A stretch of DNA of 64,000 nucleotides from Pseudomonadota bacterium (GCA_023444445.1 JAEXMK010000016.1:1-64000), one strand, 5' to 3'. Positions 26,988 to 37,071 are shown, counted from the stretch's first letter. Translations and numbers: made by a program. Notes: generated by a model not told the origin, from the letters alone.

Positions 26988-27855
26988 CGCTGTTACCGCT
27001 CCCCGGCCGGGACAAGGCCCGCAACGCTCGCCGCTGAAATCGGTGATGCTTCACACGGCATTGATCATCGCCTCATTCGCGATGCTCTATCCGATCCTGT
27101 GGATGATTTCAGGTTCATTCCGTCCGCAGGATGAGCTGTTCGGCTCGTCTTCGCTCATCCCCTCGTCGGTCGATATCGGCGGATATATCCGCGGCTGGAG
27201 CGGGCTGCAGGTGAGTTTCGGGCAGTTCTTCTGGAACTCCTTCTTCATCTCGGTACTTGCCACCATAGGAAACGTGGTCGGCTGCTCGCTCACTGCCTTC
27301 GCTTTTGCCCGGCTTCGGTTCGGCGGGCGCAATTTCTGGTTCGCGCTGATGCTCGGCACCTTGATGCTGCCCTACCATGTCGTGCTCATCCCGCAATATA
27401 TACTGTTCCTGGAAATGGGCTGGGTGAACACGTCGTTGCCACTGATCGTGCCGAAATACCTCGCGACGGACGCCTTCTTCATCTTTCTGATGGTGCAGTT
27501 CTTCCGCGGCATTCCGCGTGAACTGGATGAAGCGGCTGTCATGGATGGCTGCTCGCCCTTCCGCATCTACTGGAAGATCATGCTGCCCCTGTCGCTGCCG
27601 GTGCTGGCAACGGCCGCCATCTTTTCCTTCATCTGGACCTGGGACGACTTTTTCGGGCCGCTGATCTATCTGAACGACATCAACACCTACACCGTGCAGC
27701 TCGGCCTCCGATCCTTCGTGGATTCCACCGGCAGCTCGGACTGGACCTCGCTTTTCGCCATGTCCAACCTGTCGCTGGTGCCGGTCTTCCTGTTCTTCCT
27801 GTTTTTCCAGCGGCTGCTGATCGAAGGCATCGCCACGACGGGAATGAAACGCTGA
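26980..27855 (+). CDS. ABC sugar permease (MalG/UgpE type)
   Basis: 291 residues with six membrane segments. The EAA loop appears as LDEAAVMDGCSPFRIYWKIML. It overlaps the preceding permease gene by 8 bases, indicating translational coupling. It pairs with the upstream permease to form the import channel. Confidence 0.93.
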   Translation: MTDAVTAPRPGQGPQRSPLKSVMLHTALIIASFAMLYPILWMISGSFRPQDELFGSSSLIPSSVDIGGYIRGWSGLQVSFGQFFWNSFFISVLATIGNVVGCSLTAFAFARLRFGGRNFWFALMLGTLMLPYHVVLIPQYILFLEMGWVNTSLPLIVPKYLATDAFFIFLMVQFFRGIPRELDEAAVMDGCSPFRIYWKIMLPLSLPVLATAAIFSFIWTWDDFFGPLIYLNDINTYTVQLGLRSFVDSTGSSDWTSLFAMSNLSLVPVFLFFLFFQRLLIEGIATTGMKR

Positions 27856-27885
27856 ACTGAGAAAACATTTTATAAGACCATCAAT

Positions 27886-27919
27886 ACTGTCGCGGCTGCC
27901 CTTGGCGCGGCGCGACAGT
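27886..27919 (+). other. Intercistronic hairpin before the ATPase gene
   Basis: ACTGTCGCG (27886-27894) pairs with CGCGACAGT (27911-27919). There is no T tract, so it is more likely an mRNA-stabilising or processing hairpin than a terminator. It lies in the 77-base gap before the ATPase gene. Confidence 0.5.
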
Positions 27920-27932
27920 CGGGAGAAACAGC

Positions 27933-29006
<1,074 letters not shown>

Positions 29007-29025
29007 TGCCGCATAGGGAACTGTC

Positions 29026-29505
29026 TTATGCAGCGTGTCTGGGACGTCCCGGTCGCCGGGGACGGAAATGAGCATGTAATAAAAGCGGGTCGCGCTGGCT
29101 GGCCCGTAACAGCATCTTCACTGCATGGCTTACCGGTGTACCAGCGCGGTAGTTGTTCCATGTCCTCAAGGTCACACCAAGAAAATCCGCTGCCTCATTG
29201 TTGGAGAGGCCGGTGTCCTCCTGCCATTTACGCAGGTCGTCGACGTCAAAGTCGCGCTGGTCCTCGGCGATCTGGTAAAGATGATAGGCGTCGATTGCGA
29301 GATCGTCGCCGTCCCATTCCACGCTGGCGCCATAGTCGGTGACTTTCGCAGTCTCCCAGATACCCGCTGAACGGAGGGGGGCGAGCAACTCTCCTCCTGT
29401 TGCGATCCACCCCGTCAGATTGGCGGTTGACCGTCTACCATCGACCCAGTCGATCGTGAGAGAGCTGGGCAGGGTGGGCAGGATGGTTTTGACGCGTGGT
29501 GTCAT
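29026..29505 (-). CDS. DUF2442 domain protein with helix-turn-helix
   Basis: 159 residues. Residues ~12-80 resemble the DUF2442 fold (LTIDWVDGRRSTANL, SVEWDGDDLAIDAYHLYQIAED). Residues ~95-135 read as an XRE-like helix-turn-helix (LSNNEAADFLGVTLRTWNNYRAG). GGGAAGCAAGTC precedes the ATG at 29505. The start overlaps the stop of the DUF4160 gene by four bases. This is the layout of a toxin-antitoxin-like pair in which the DNA-binding partner represses the operon. It may equally be a paired regulator of unknown role. Confidence 0.75.
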   Translation of the reverse strand: MTPRVKTILPTLPSSLTIDWVDGRRSTANLTGWIATGGELLAPLRSAGIWETAKVTDYGASVEWDGDDLAIDAYHLYQIAEDQRDFDVDDLRKWQEDTGLSNNEAADFLGVTLRTWNNYRAGTPVSHAVKMLLRASQRDPLLLHAHFRPRRPGRPRHAA

Positions 29506-29762
29506 GACTTGCTTCCCTTTTCTGTAATGGGAAAACGCGGATTCGTGCGATTCCACTCCTCAACAATCAGGCTTCCATTGGCTTTCGCCCATTCCAAAGC
29601 TTCGGCCTCCGCCCTGCGGGATAGTTTGCCACGCAGGATTTCCAGACTTCCTATGTCGACAAGTGCATCCGCATCAGGTGTTATGATGTGGAAATGTGGT
29701 GGCAGGTGATCGTTCGCGTACACGCTTATGATGATGTTTCCGATTTGAACAAGCTTGCCCAT
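29502..29762 (-). CDS. DUF4160 domain protein
   Basis: 86 residues, matching the small DUF4160 family: IIISVYANDHLPPHFHI carries the conserved DHxPPHFH core, and EWNRTNP lies near the C-terminus. DUF4160 genes are commonly paired with DUF2442 genes, as here, and are suspected toxin-antitoxin partners. A CACT/AGTG dyad lies around 29803-29816 upstream and could be an operator. Activity is unproven. Confidence 0.78.
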   Translation of the reverse strand: MGKLVQIGNIIISVYANDHLPPHFHIITPDADALVDIGSLEILRGKLSRRAEAEALEWAKANGSLIVEEWNRTNPRFPITEKGSKS

Positions 29763-29850
29763 CCAGCACCCATACTACTCAATAAATATAGTGCATAATT
29801 TTCACTGTGTGAAGTGTTGCTGGAGGGTATTTATGATGAGCAGGCGGGTT

Positions 29851-30627
29851 CTAGGATCCGCCGAGAACCTTCCGAAGCGTCTGTGCATCTTCAGCGAACT
29901 GACCGACATCGTCACCCCTGACGAATTCCAGCATTGCGTAGGCCGTTTTGTCCCAATCGCTTTTCGGCAAAGCCTCAACACATGACCGCCAATAAATCGC
30001 GCGCTCGCCAAGCGGCAGTCGGCTGGCATCGGCAAGCCAGGCGAAGACGTGCAGGTGACAGATGCGCGGGCCGAGGGCGGCGATTTCGGTCAGGGCGTCA
30101 ACGAGTGGCAGGCCGGGTGCGGGTTGCCAGTAGAAGAAGAGATTGGGAGCGGTCAAATCCTGTGCCAGTTGCAGGGCAGAGGGCAGGGTGTCGGTGAGCG
30201 AATTGGGGTGGTATTCGAGACCGATGGTCATGCCGTAGTCTTCCGCCCGGCGGGCAATATTTGCCAGCGCCTGCATTGCTTTGCGGCGTTCCGCCAATGA
30301 ATAATCCATGGAGGGGCGTTTACGGTGGCCGGGCCAGATGCGGATGTGGCTGGTGCCAAGTGCCCTGGCGGTCTCCAGAACCGCCGTCACGTCTTCCGGG
30401 GCAAAATCCGGCGCGAAGATATAGGAGCCATAGGAGGAGATGGTGAGGCCGGCTTTGGCCGTGCGTTCCGCCACGTCTCTTGCCCTGTCGATATCGCCGG
30501 CTGGTGCGTGGATATCCGCGCCCCATTCGATCGCCTTGATTCCGTTCGCCGCCGCGAGGTCGATGACGGCCTGCGGCGACAGGGAGCGGAAGGTGACGGA
30601 GCAGAGGCCGGGCTCGAAAAACCTCAT
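29851..30627 (-). CDS. Sugar phosphate isomerase/epimerase (TIM barrel)
   Basis: 258 residues of the xylose-isomerase-like AP-endonuclease-2 superfamily. Likely metal ligands are E in IGLEYHPNSLTD, then the H of CHLHVF and a late E (MLEFVRGDD). It is the last gene of the LacI operon; its start overlaps the stop of the hydroxyacid dehydrogenase gene (ATGA). Substrate unknown; with the DUF2264 protein and dehydrogenase it probably handles a sugar acid. Confidence 0.8.
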   Translation of the reverse strand: MRFFEPGLCSVTFRSLSPQAVIDLAAANGIKAIEWGADIHAPAGDIDRARDVAERTAKAGLTISSYGSYIFAPDFAPEDVTAVLETARALGTSHIRIWPGHRKRPSMDYSLAERRKAMQALANIARRAEDYGMTIGLEYHPNSLTDTLPSALQLAQDLTAPNLFFYWQPAPGLPLVDALTEIAALGPRICHLHVFAWLADASRLPLGERAIYWRSCVEALPKSDWDKTAYAMLEFVRGDDVGQFAEDAQTLRKVLGGS

Positions 30628-31640
30628 GCGATCAATTCCAGATGTTCAGGCCGCACCTCCTGCTCCAGCACCCGGCCATGACAGAAACGTTCGATCTCGG
30701 CAATCGCCATGTCGCCCAGACGCGCACGCTCCAGGCCGGTGGCGCCGGCGATATGCGGCGTCAGGAACACATTCGGCAGGCTGTATAAAGGCGAATTCGG
30801 CGGCGGCACCTCCGGATCAGTCACGTCGATGACCGCTTCGATGCGACCGGTCTTCAGTTCTTGCAAAAGCGCGTCTTCATCCACTAGCGCGCCGCGCGCC
30901 GTGTTGATGAGCGTTGCACCATCCTTCATCCGGGCGAGCTCCGCCACACCGATCATATGCCGGGTTTGCGGCAGGGAGGGCGCATGCAGGGATATGACGT
31001 CGCTTATCGCCATCAGCTCATCGAGAGAGACGAGGCGCACGCCGAGCCGTTCCGCCTCCGTCGGGCTTAGAAAGGGGTCAAACAGGACAAGATCGAGATC
31101 GAAGGGGCGCAGGAGGGCGATAACGCGCCGTCCGATCCGCGACGCCCCGACGATGCCGACGGTAAGGCCGAGATTGCCGATGGGCTCGGATTGCAGTCGT
31201 TCGACGTTGCTGCGCCCGCGATCCCGCTTATAGAGGCGCCTGAAGCCGAAGGTGCGTTTGCCTGCTAGCAGGATCATCGCCAGCGAAAATTCGGCAACCG
31301 GTTTTGCATTCGCCTCCGCCGCGCTGCATACGGTAATGCCGCGTTCAAATACCGCCTGCGAGAGGAAATATTTGACCGTGCCAGCGGCGTGGGAGATCAG
31401 CTTCAGTCGTGGCATCAGCGCCAGCTCCCGTGCGCCGATATCGGGACAGCCCCAGCCGGTCAGGAGAATATCCGTGCGTTTCAGCCGGTCCTGCACGGAT
31501 GGATCGTGAAAATCGCAGATCCGCTCCACATCGAGGATTTCAACGTGTTGCGACAGCTTCTCGAGCGCCTGCGGTGTCAATACATGCTGCGTTCGCTTCG
31601 GGTCCATGGCAAGGCTGAGACGCGGAAGCGGGCTCGTCAT
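30624..31640 (-). CDS. D-isomer-specific 2-hydroxyacid dehydrogenase
   Basis: 338 residues. The NAD-binding loop is VGIVGASRIGRR, where the second glycine of GxGxxG is serine, a variation tolerated in this clade. The catalytic triad is visible: R in NTARGALVDE, E in DVTDPEVPPP and H in LTPHIAG. It probably reduces a 2-keto acid or glyoxylate/hydroxypyruvate-type substrate. Four-base overlaps at both ends couple it to the DUF2264 and isomerase genes. Confidence 0.87.
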   Translation of the reverse strand: MTSPLPRLSLAMDPKRTQHVLTPQALEKLSQHVEILDVERICDFHDPSVQDRLKRTDILLTGWGCPDIGARELALMPRLKLISHAAGTVKYFLSQAVFERGITVCSAAEANAKPVAEFSLAMILLAGKRTFGFRRLYKRDRGRSNVERLQSEPIGNLGLTVGIVGASRIGRRVIALLRPFDLDLVLFDPFLSPTEAERLGVRLVSLDELMAISDVISLHAPSLPQTRHMIGVAELARMKDGATLINTARGALVDEDALLQELKTGRIEAVIDVTDPEVPPPNSPLYSLPNVFLTPHIAGATGLERARLGDMAIAEIERFCHGRVLEQEVRPEHLELIA

Positions 31641-33508
31641 TGCGGTTCTCCCGCCATGGCGCTGACGGGAACGCCCGTTTCCGCAAACAGGCGGTCGAGC
31701 GCCTCAAGGTCCGGGCGTTTGGGAACGGTGGCGACCGCTTTTTCGCTTTCGGCTCCGGTGACGCCTGCAAGGACGGCGCAGACGAGCAGGGTTTCGCCAG
31801 CCGGAATCTCGCCCCGCAATTGCGGCACCGTGGTCTTGGCGTTGATGAGATTGGTATTGGGCAGCGCCTTCAGCGCCACGCCCTGACGGCTTATTGTGGA
31901 GCCGAGATCAACGATGGCAGATATGTCGGTGCCGCAATCGGCTGTCGCCCGTCCGCCGGTCTCATTTACGATATCGCGGTCACCATCGTTGCGGTTGATC
32001 GCAAAGCCGCCTTCGGTAACGGAAAGGGTGCGCGCGGAGGTGATGCGGTGCATTCTTATATGCCACTCACCGGCCGCAACCAGCGTCGTTTCCACCGTCA
32101 CATCCGCAAATGGCTTCCACGTCGCGCGCAGATTTGCCCCGGCCAGCAGAACCTGCTGATTGGTCTCACGCACGCGGTAGTGCAGGCCGTCGTCGGAGAA
32201 GGCCAGCATATTGTCAAAACCATTTGTCTTGAAGCCGCGCTCATCCACTTCCACGCCAAAGCCGTAACGGGAGGAATAGGCGAATTTGGCATATTTCTCC
32301 GGCCCGCCGCGCATGGCGAGGTTTTCCTGTCCGCTGGAAAGCGCCGTGACGTTGCCTTTGGCGCGCATCATCACCATGCCGGGATGAATGAGCGGCCGTG
32401 GTTTGGCTAATATTTTTGGCAGGGTCTCTTCCGCCTGCCAGAAGGGGTGGCTTTCGGGAAGCGCCAGCGGCAGGAACGCCTTGAAGGCCCAATAGGGTGA
32501 ACCGGCGGAATTATAGCTCTCCGACATGGTGAGCTGCGGATAGGCATAACCAATGGAGAGCACGCCATCCCGGTCAGCAATCGGCTTATCGGCCCACCAG
32601 CGCAGGTGGCTCAGATAAAGCCCCTTGATCTCGCCCCAGGGCAGCGCCTCCTCATCGGCGAAGGCAAGACCGGCCCAGAAGCCGCCGCAGGCAAAACGAT
32701 AGGTCATGGAGCGCCCGAAGGCGAGCGTGCCGCCATCTTCATCGAACCAGCTGGCGAAATCGCCGGCGAAGAGGCGGGCACGCTCGCGATAACGTTTGGC
32801 GTATGCATCGTCAGGCTTGCTAAGCCTGGCATAGATCAAGCCGTAGAAATGCATGGCGAAGGCGATATAGTGGTCGATGCGGCGATAGTTTCCGTCACGA
32901 TACCAGCCATCGGCAATGTAGAAATCGTCCAGTTCCCTCTGGAATGTCTCGGTCAGGCTACGGTCGAAATCGATACCGAGATGGTCGAGCGCCATATCGA
33001 CCATCACCCGAAAGAACTTCCAGTTGTTGTCGGCATAATTGCGTTCGCGCGCCGTCAATAGGTAGCGGCTTACATTCTTCTTCTGTGCGTCGGACAGGGG
33101 CTCCCACAGGTGCTGCGGCGCAAGCCGCAGCGCGAAACCAAGCGCTGCAAGCTCGACCAGCCGCTGATCTTTCTGGCGCACATCGCCCCAGTAGTCGGGA
33201 TGCGAAGGATCGGTTCCGTTGGCGATGCCCTTTGCCAGAAGCGGCCAATGGTTGAAATGATCGCCGCTCAGCGCAAGTGGTGCGATGCCCCAGAGTGGTC
33301 TGGCAAATCCTTCCAGATCGGCTGCGGCCCGGTCGAAATGCGCGGCGGTGCCGCTTAGCGTCACTCTTGCACCGCCGGGTGAAAAATAGGGCAGAAGCGG
33401 CGCGAAACTGTCATCCAGCGCCCGCCGGACGTCGGCACGGGTTTTGAGCGGATTGCCATGCAGGGGGTTGAATCTCGCCATGTCGCGTCTGGCTACCGTG
33501 TCATGCAT
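31637..33508 (-). CDS. DUF2264 family protein (probable glycoside hydrolase)
   Basis: 623 residues. Features that recall DUF2264 are the N-terminal FNPLHGNPLKTRADV, the helical-barrel core with NNWKFFRVMVDMALDHLG and DGWYRDGN, and YYIAFAMHFYGLIYA-like segments. Some DUF2264 proteins have, I believe, been placed among glycoside hydrolases acting on glucuronides; unverified here. There is no signal peptide, so it is cytoplasmic. The ATG at 33508 (AAGGCGG upstream) overlaps the lacI stop by 8 bases; a second ATG at 33481 is possible. Confidence 0.75.
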   Translation of the reverse strand: MHDTVARRDMARFNPLHGNPLKTRADVRRALDDSFAPLLPYFSPGGARVTLSGTAAHFDRAAADLEGFARPLWGIAPLALSGDHFNHWPLLAKGIANGTDPSHPDYWGDVRQKDQRLVELAALGFALRLAPQHLWEPLSDAQKKNVSRYLLTARERNYADNNWKFFRVMVDMALDHLGIDFDRSLTETFQRELDDFYIADGWYRDGNYRRIDHYIAFAMHFYGLIYARLSKPDDAYAKRYRERARLFAGDFASWFDEDGGTLAFGRSMTYRFACGGFWAGLAFADEEALPWGEIKGLYLSHLRWWADKPIADRDGVLSIGYAYPQLTMSESYNSAGSPYWAFKAFLPLALPESHPFWQAEETLPKILAKPRPLIHPGMVMMRAKGNVTALSSGQENLAMRGGPEKYAKFAYSSRYGFGVEVDERGFKTNGFDNMLAFSDDGLHYRVRETNQQVLLAGANLRATWKPFADVTVETTLVAAGEWHIRMHRITSARTLSVTEGGFAINRNDGDRDIVNETGGRATADCGTDISAIVDLGSTISRQGVALKALPNTNLINAKTTVPQLRGEIPAGETLLVCAVLAGVTGAESEKAVATVPKRPDLEALDRLFAETGVPVSAMAGEPQ

Positions 33509-34565
33509 CGCGTGCCGCCTTTCCGGTCTTTTTTGCTTGTCCGGCGGTCTGCCCTTCCACCAGATGAACCCCAAGCTGCACATGCCGGGCATTGGCGGAG
33601 GGTTCCGTCATTCGCCGCCGCAGCAGCTCCACCGCTTCGCGAGCGATTTCACGGCGGTCGACCCTGATCGTGCTGAGCCTTGGCGTGGAGAGTTCGGCAA
33701 AGGGCAGGTCATCGAAGCCGATGATGGAAAGATCGTCCGGCACGCCGAGGCCAAGCTCCTGCGCTGCACCCAGCGCGCCGAGTGCAATCGCGTCATTCAT
33801 GCAGAATATGCCTGTTATCTCGGGGTTTTTGGCGAGCAGCTGGCGAACCGCATCGCCGGCCTGCCCAAAGCCGCTCTCCGCCGTTGAAAGCAGCAATTCC
33901 TCATAGGTGGCTCCCTCTTCCTCGAGGATTGTCTGCCGGAAGCCGCGCATGCGCTCCCGTATGGTGTGGCGATGATGCGGGCCGATATAGGCGACCTTGC
34001 GGTGGCCGAGTTCCAGAAGCCGCCGCGCCGCCATTGCGCCGCCGTAGAAATTGGAAGGCGAAACACAGTCCAGCAGCATTGCAGGATCCGCACTGTTGAC
34101 CAGAACCGGCTGCAACACACCCTGCGTGATGCGGTGAATGATCTCCTCTTCCGGATCGAGACCAATGGCGAGAAGGCCATCCACCTCGCAGACCCGCTGC
34201 GTCAGGGCGTCATCGATCTGCTTCTGGTGCAGGAGCCGGATATCGAGTTCGAAACCATCGGTCTGGGCAAGGCTGCGCAAGGTGTCGAAAATGTCGTGAT
34301 AAAAGGCGCCGATATCGCCGGTGGCTCTTTCCGCAGCCATCAGCGCAAGGATTGTTTTGCCCTCCAGGGTCACGCCGCTGGCTTGGTTTCCGACCGGGCG
34401 TAGCGGGTAACCAAGCTCGGCGGCCACACCCAGCACCTTCGTCTGGATCGAGGCGCTGATGCCTTTTTCCCCTGCGAGAACACGAGAAACCGTGCTGATG
34501 GAGACACCGGCGCGCTGGGCGATATCCGACTGGCGCGGGCGGCTGATGTCGGGCGTATCGTTCAT
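33501..34565 (-). CDS. LacI-family transcriptional regulator
   Basis: 354 residues from the ATG at 34565, with AGGAGACGAT upstream. The N-terminal helix-turn-helix (SDIAQRAGVSISTVSRVLAG) and the hinge are followed by a periplasmic-binding-protein-like sugar domain (DGLLAIGLDPEEE, GHRKVAYIGPHHRHTIRERMRGF, FCMNDAIALGALGAAQELGLG). It is the first gene of its operon and divergent from the binding-protein gene at 34678. Four TTGCAA elements in the shared promoter are candidate operators. Confidence 0.9.
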   Translation of the reverse strand: MNDTPDISRPRQSDIAQRAGVSISTVSRVLAGEKGISASIQTKVLGVAAELGYPLRPVGNQASGVTLEGKTILALMAAERATGDIGAFYHDIFDTLRSLAQTDGFELDIRLLHQKQIDDALTQRVCEVDGLLAIGLDPEEEIIHRITQGVLQPVLVNSADPAMLLDCVSPSNFYGGAMAARRLLELGHRKVAYIGPHHRHTIRERMRGFRQTILEEEGATYEELLLSTAESGFGQAGDAVRQLLAKNPEITGIFCMNDAIALGALGAAQELGLGVPDDLSIIGFDDLPFAELSTPRLSTIRVDRREIAREAVELLRRRMTEPSANARHVQLGVHLVEGQTAGQAKKTGKAARDA

Positions 34566-34677
34566 ATCGTCTCCTGCGCTTGCAAAAAAATCTATTGTGA
34601 TGCAAATATTGCAAACTAAGAAAATTTGCAAGAATTTAAGTGACATCTGAAAAATTTGCAAAACGCGGGAGGAGCAG
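34566..34677. promoter_or_regulatory. Divergent promoter with repeated TTGCAA elements
   Basis: The AT-rich intergenic region contains TTGCAA at 34580, 34609, 34626 and 34656. Two sit in near-symmetric contexts (ATGCAAATATTGCAA and AAATTTGCAAGAATTT). LacI-family operators are usually palindromes with a central CG or GC; here TTTGCAAA-like cores are plausible half-dyads. The divergent genes are lacI and the Tat-exported binding protein. Confidence 0.5.
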
Positions 34678-35970
34678 ATGCAAATGATCGATAGACGTGG
34701 ATTTTTGGTGACGGCGGCGTTGGCCGGTCTGGGGGCTGCGGCGGGCGGTTTTCGCGCCATGGCGGCGGAAACCAGGCTTCGTTGTGTGTGGTGGGGCTCG
34801 GCGGATCGTAATAAGCGCACCAATGAGGTAATTGCACTCTACCAGAAGGCGGATCCGCAAACGGTTGTCAGCGGCGAGATGATCGCCGGTTCCGATTATT
34901 GGACCAAGCTTGCGACCTCGATGGCGGGGCGCAATGTCGCCGATATCTTTCAGCTCGAGCCCTCCACGATTGCCGATTATTCCGGTCGTGGAGCCTGCAT
35001 GGAACTCGACCAGTTCGTCGGCTCGGCGCTCGATCTTTCCAACTTCGGCAAGAGCGAGATCGATCTTTGCCGCATCGACGGCAAGCTCTACGGCGTCGGC
35101 CTCGGGCTCAATTCCTTCTGCATGATGTATGACGCCGAGGCGCTGAAAGAGGCGGGGGTCTCCATGCCGGCGGGGCAGATCACCTGGACGGCCCTGGCCG
35201 AACTGGCGCGCGATTTCAAGAAGAACGGTCCGGCGAAACGAAATTATTGGGCGGTACCCTATGGCGCACGGTATCACTATGTTTTCGATGTCTGGCTGCG
35301 CCAGCGTGGCAAGCTCCTGTTCCAGGATGGCACCATCGGTTTCAACAAGGAAGACGCCAAGGAGTGGTTCGCTTATTGGGAGAAGCTACGCGAGGACAAG
35401 CTCTGCGTTTCCGCCGATATCCAGACGCGGGATGACAATACCATTGAATCCAACGCGCTGACGCTTGGCAATTCGGCCATTGGATTTGCCTATTCCAACC
35501 AGCTCGTGGGTTATCAGGCTCTCAACAAGAAGGCGCTCTCCATCGGCATGCTGCCGGGTGAGGGAGAAGGCAAGCCGACGGGACATTATTACCGGCCGGG
35601 ACTTATCTGGTCCATTTCTTCCACCTCCACCAATCCGGAAGCGGCGGCGAAATTCATCAATTTCTTCGTCAACGATGTCGATGCCGGCAAGGTTCTCGGT
35701 GTCGAGCGCGGTGTGCCGCCGGCGAAGAAGGTGCGCGAGGCGGTGCTGCCGAGCCTCAATGAGACCGAGCGCAAAACGGTGGATTACATCGAGAGCCTGT
35801 CCGGCAAGCTCGATCCCTACCCGGAACCGGCTCCGATCGGCGCTAATGAATTCGACCGTGGGGTGATGCGCCCGATTGCCGATTCGCTCGCCTTTGGTCG
35901 CGCCAGCGTCGATGAGGCGGCGCAGAATCTTGTCGACACCGGCACGCGGACCCTGCGCAAGCGCGGTTGA
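34678..35970 (+). CDS. Orphan ABC sugar-binding protein with Tat signal
   Basis: 430 residues of solute-binding family 1. MQMIDRRGFLVTAALAGLGA is a textbook twin-arginine signal. It is clearly paralogous to the binding protein at 24738: both share RLR..WWGS at the mature N-terminus, SDYW, the MAGRN/VAGRN segment, IDGKLYG and VLGVERGVP. No permease or ATPase adjoins it. The next genes are a terminator and an unrelated regulator, so it probably docks with another importer, for example that at 26034-29006. Confidence 0.88.
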   Translation: MQMIDRRGFLVTAALAGLGAAAGGFRAMAAETRLRCVWWGSADRNKRTNEVIALYQKADPQTVVSGEMIAGSDYWTKLATSMAGRNVADIFQLEPSTIADYSGRGACMELDQFVGSALDLSNFGKSEIDLCRIDGKLYGVGLGLNSFCMMYDAEALKEAGVSMPAGQITWTALAELARDFKKNGPAKRNYWAVPYGARYHYVFDVWLRQRGKLLFQDGTIGFNKEDAKEWFAYWEKLREDKLCVSADIQTRDDNTIESNALTLGNSAIGFAYSNQLVGYQALNKKALSIGMLPGEGEGKPTGHYYRPGLIWSISSTSTNPEAAAKFINFFVNDVDAGKVLGVERGVPPAKKVREAVLPSLNETERKTVDYIESLSGKLDPYPEPAPIGANEFDRGVMRPIADSLAFGRASVDEAAQNLVDTGTRTLRKRG

Positions 35971-35973
35971 CGA

Positions 35974-36023
35974 CAAAAAGGGCGCCGCCATGCGGTCTCG
36001 CGGCCGCGTGGCGGTGCCTTTTT
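35974..36023 (+). terminator. Rho-independent terminator
   Basis: AAAAAGGGCGCCGCCATGCGG pairs imperfectly with the CCGCGTGGCGGTGCCTTTTT arm across a short loop. The stem ends in five Ts, directly after the orphan binding-protein stop. It separates that gene from the regulator at 36142. Confidence 0.8.
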
Positions 36024-36141
36024 CATGGGGCGTGACGGGATGAGCGGCGCATTAAGCCCTTTATGACAAACAGGACTGGACAAGGGCAGGGCATTTAAGC
36101 CAGAAATTCTGATCTGGATCGATAAATCTGAAGATTAGACC

Positions 36142-37071
36142 ATGGCTCCCAATTTCCTCCTCGTTGATGCTGAAAAAGAATTCGATGTGCTGAAGGCGGC
36201 GGCGTCGATGATCCGCGTACAGATATTGAAGTTGCTGCACGAGGCGAATGGCCTCAACGTCAACGAAATTGCGCAGAGGCTGGAGTTGCCCCAGTCCACC
36301 GTTTCCGCCGGCGTGGCCGTTCTGGAGGAGGCGGGGTTGCTGCGAACCGAGACGCGCAAGGCGCGCAAGGGCAACCAGAAAATCTGCTTTGCCACCTGTG
36401 ACGAACTGATCGTTTCATTCCGGAAACCCGAGGTGCCGGTGGTCTCGAATTACATTGCGGTCGCCATGCCGCTCGGCCTCTATACCCAGAGTTCTGTTAC
36501 TGCGCCCTGCGGTATCTGCTCGCCGGAGGGTATTATCGGACTGCTCGATGTGCCCGATACTTTCATGGATCCAGACAGGATGAAGACGGCGCTGCTGTGG
36601 CTCACGTCGGGCTTCGTGGAGTATCAATTCCCCAATAATGCCAAGATTCAGGGCCGCGAAGTCGAGGAAATCGAGTTTTCGATGGAGGTGAGCTCCGAGG
36701 TGCCGGGAACCCACAGCAACTGGCCCTCCGATATCACGCTGTCCGTCAACGGCAAGGAAATCGGCGTCTGGACCTCGCCCGGCGACTTCGGCGACAAGAG
36801 GGGCGTCTTCACGCCGGACTGGTGGAAACTGTCCGGTTCCCAATACGGGATGCTGAAAACCTGGCGCATCACGCCACAGGGAACCTATGTCGACGGGACG
36901 CGGATTTCGGGTGTCACGCTTGCGGATATCGATCTCGCCAGCCACCGTTCCATCCGGTTGCGCATCGAGGTCAAGGCCGATGCGAAACATCCAGGCGGGT
37001 TGAATATATTCGGCCGCGGTTTTGGCAATTACGACCAGGACATCATCCTCCGCCTGCGCACCGCAGACTGA
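36142..37071 (+). CDS. Winged-helix (ArsR-like) regulator with C-terminal ligand domain
   Basis: 309 residues. Residues ~10-85 form an ArsR/MarR-like winged helix (MIRVQILKLLHEANGLNVNEIAQRL with VSAGVAVLEEAG). The remaining ~220 residues are beta-rich, contain PCGICSPEG and many aromatic residues, and may sense a carbohydrate. The gene directly precedes the arabinofuranosidase operon, and an AT-rich dyad lies between them. Control of that operon is inferred. The C-terminal domain is not one I can name. Confidence 0.75.
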   Translation: MAPNFLLVDAEKEFDVLKAAASMIRVQILKLLHEANGLNVNEIAQRLELPQSTVSAGVAVLEEAGLLRTETRKARKGNQKICFATCDELIVSFRKPEVPVVSNYIAVAMPLGLYTQSSVTAPCGICSPEGIIGLLDVPDTFMDPDRMKTALLWLTSGFVEYQFPNNAKIQGREVEEIEFSMEVSSEVPGTHSNWPSDITLSVNGKEIGVWTSPGDFGDKRGVFTPDWWKLSGSQYGMLKTWRITPQGTYVDGTRISGVTLADIDLASHRSIRLRIEVKADAKHPGGLNIFGRGFGNYDQDIILRLRTAD

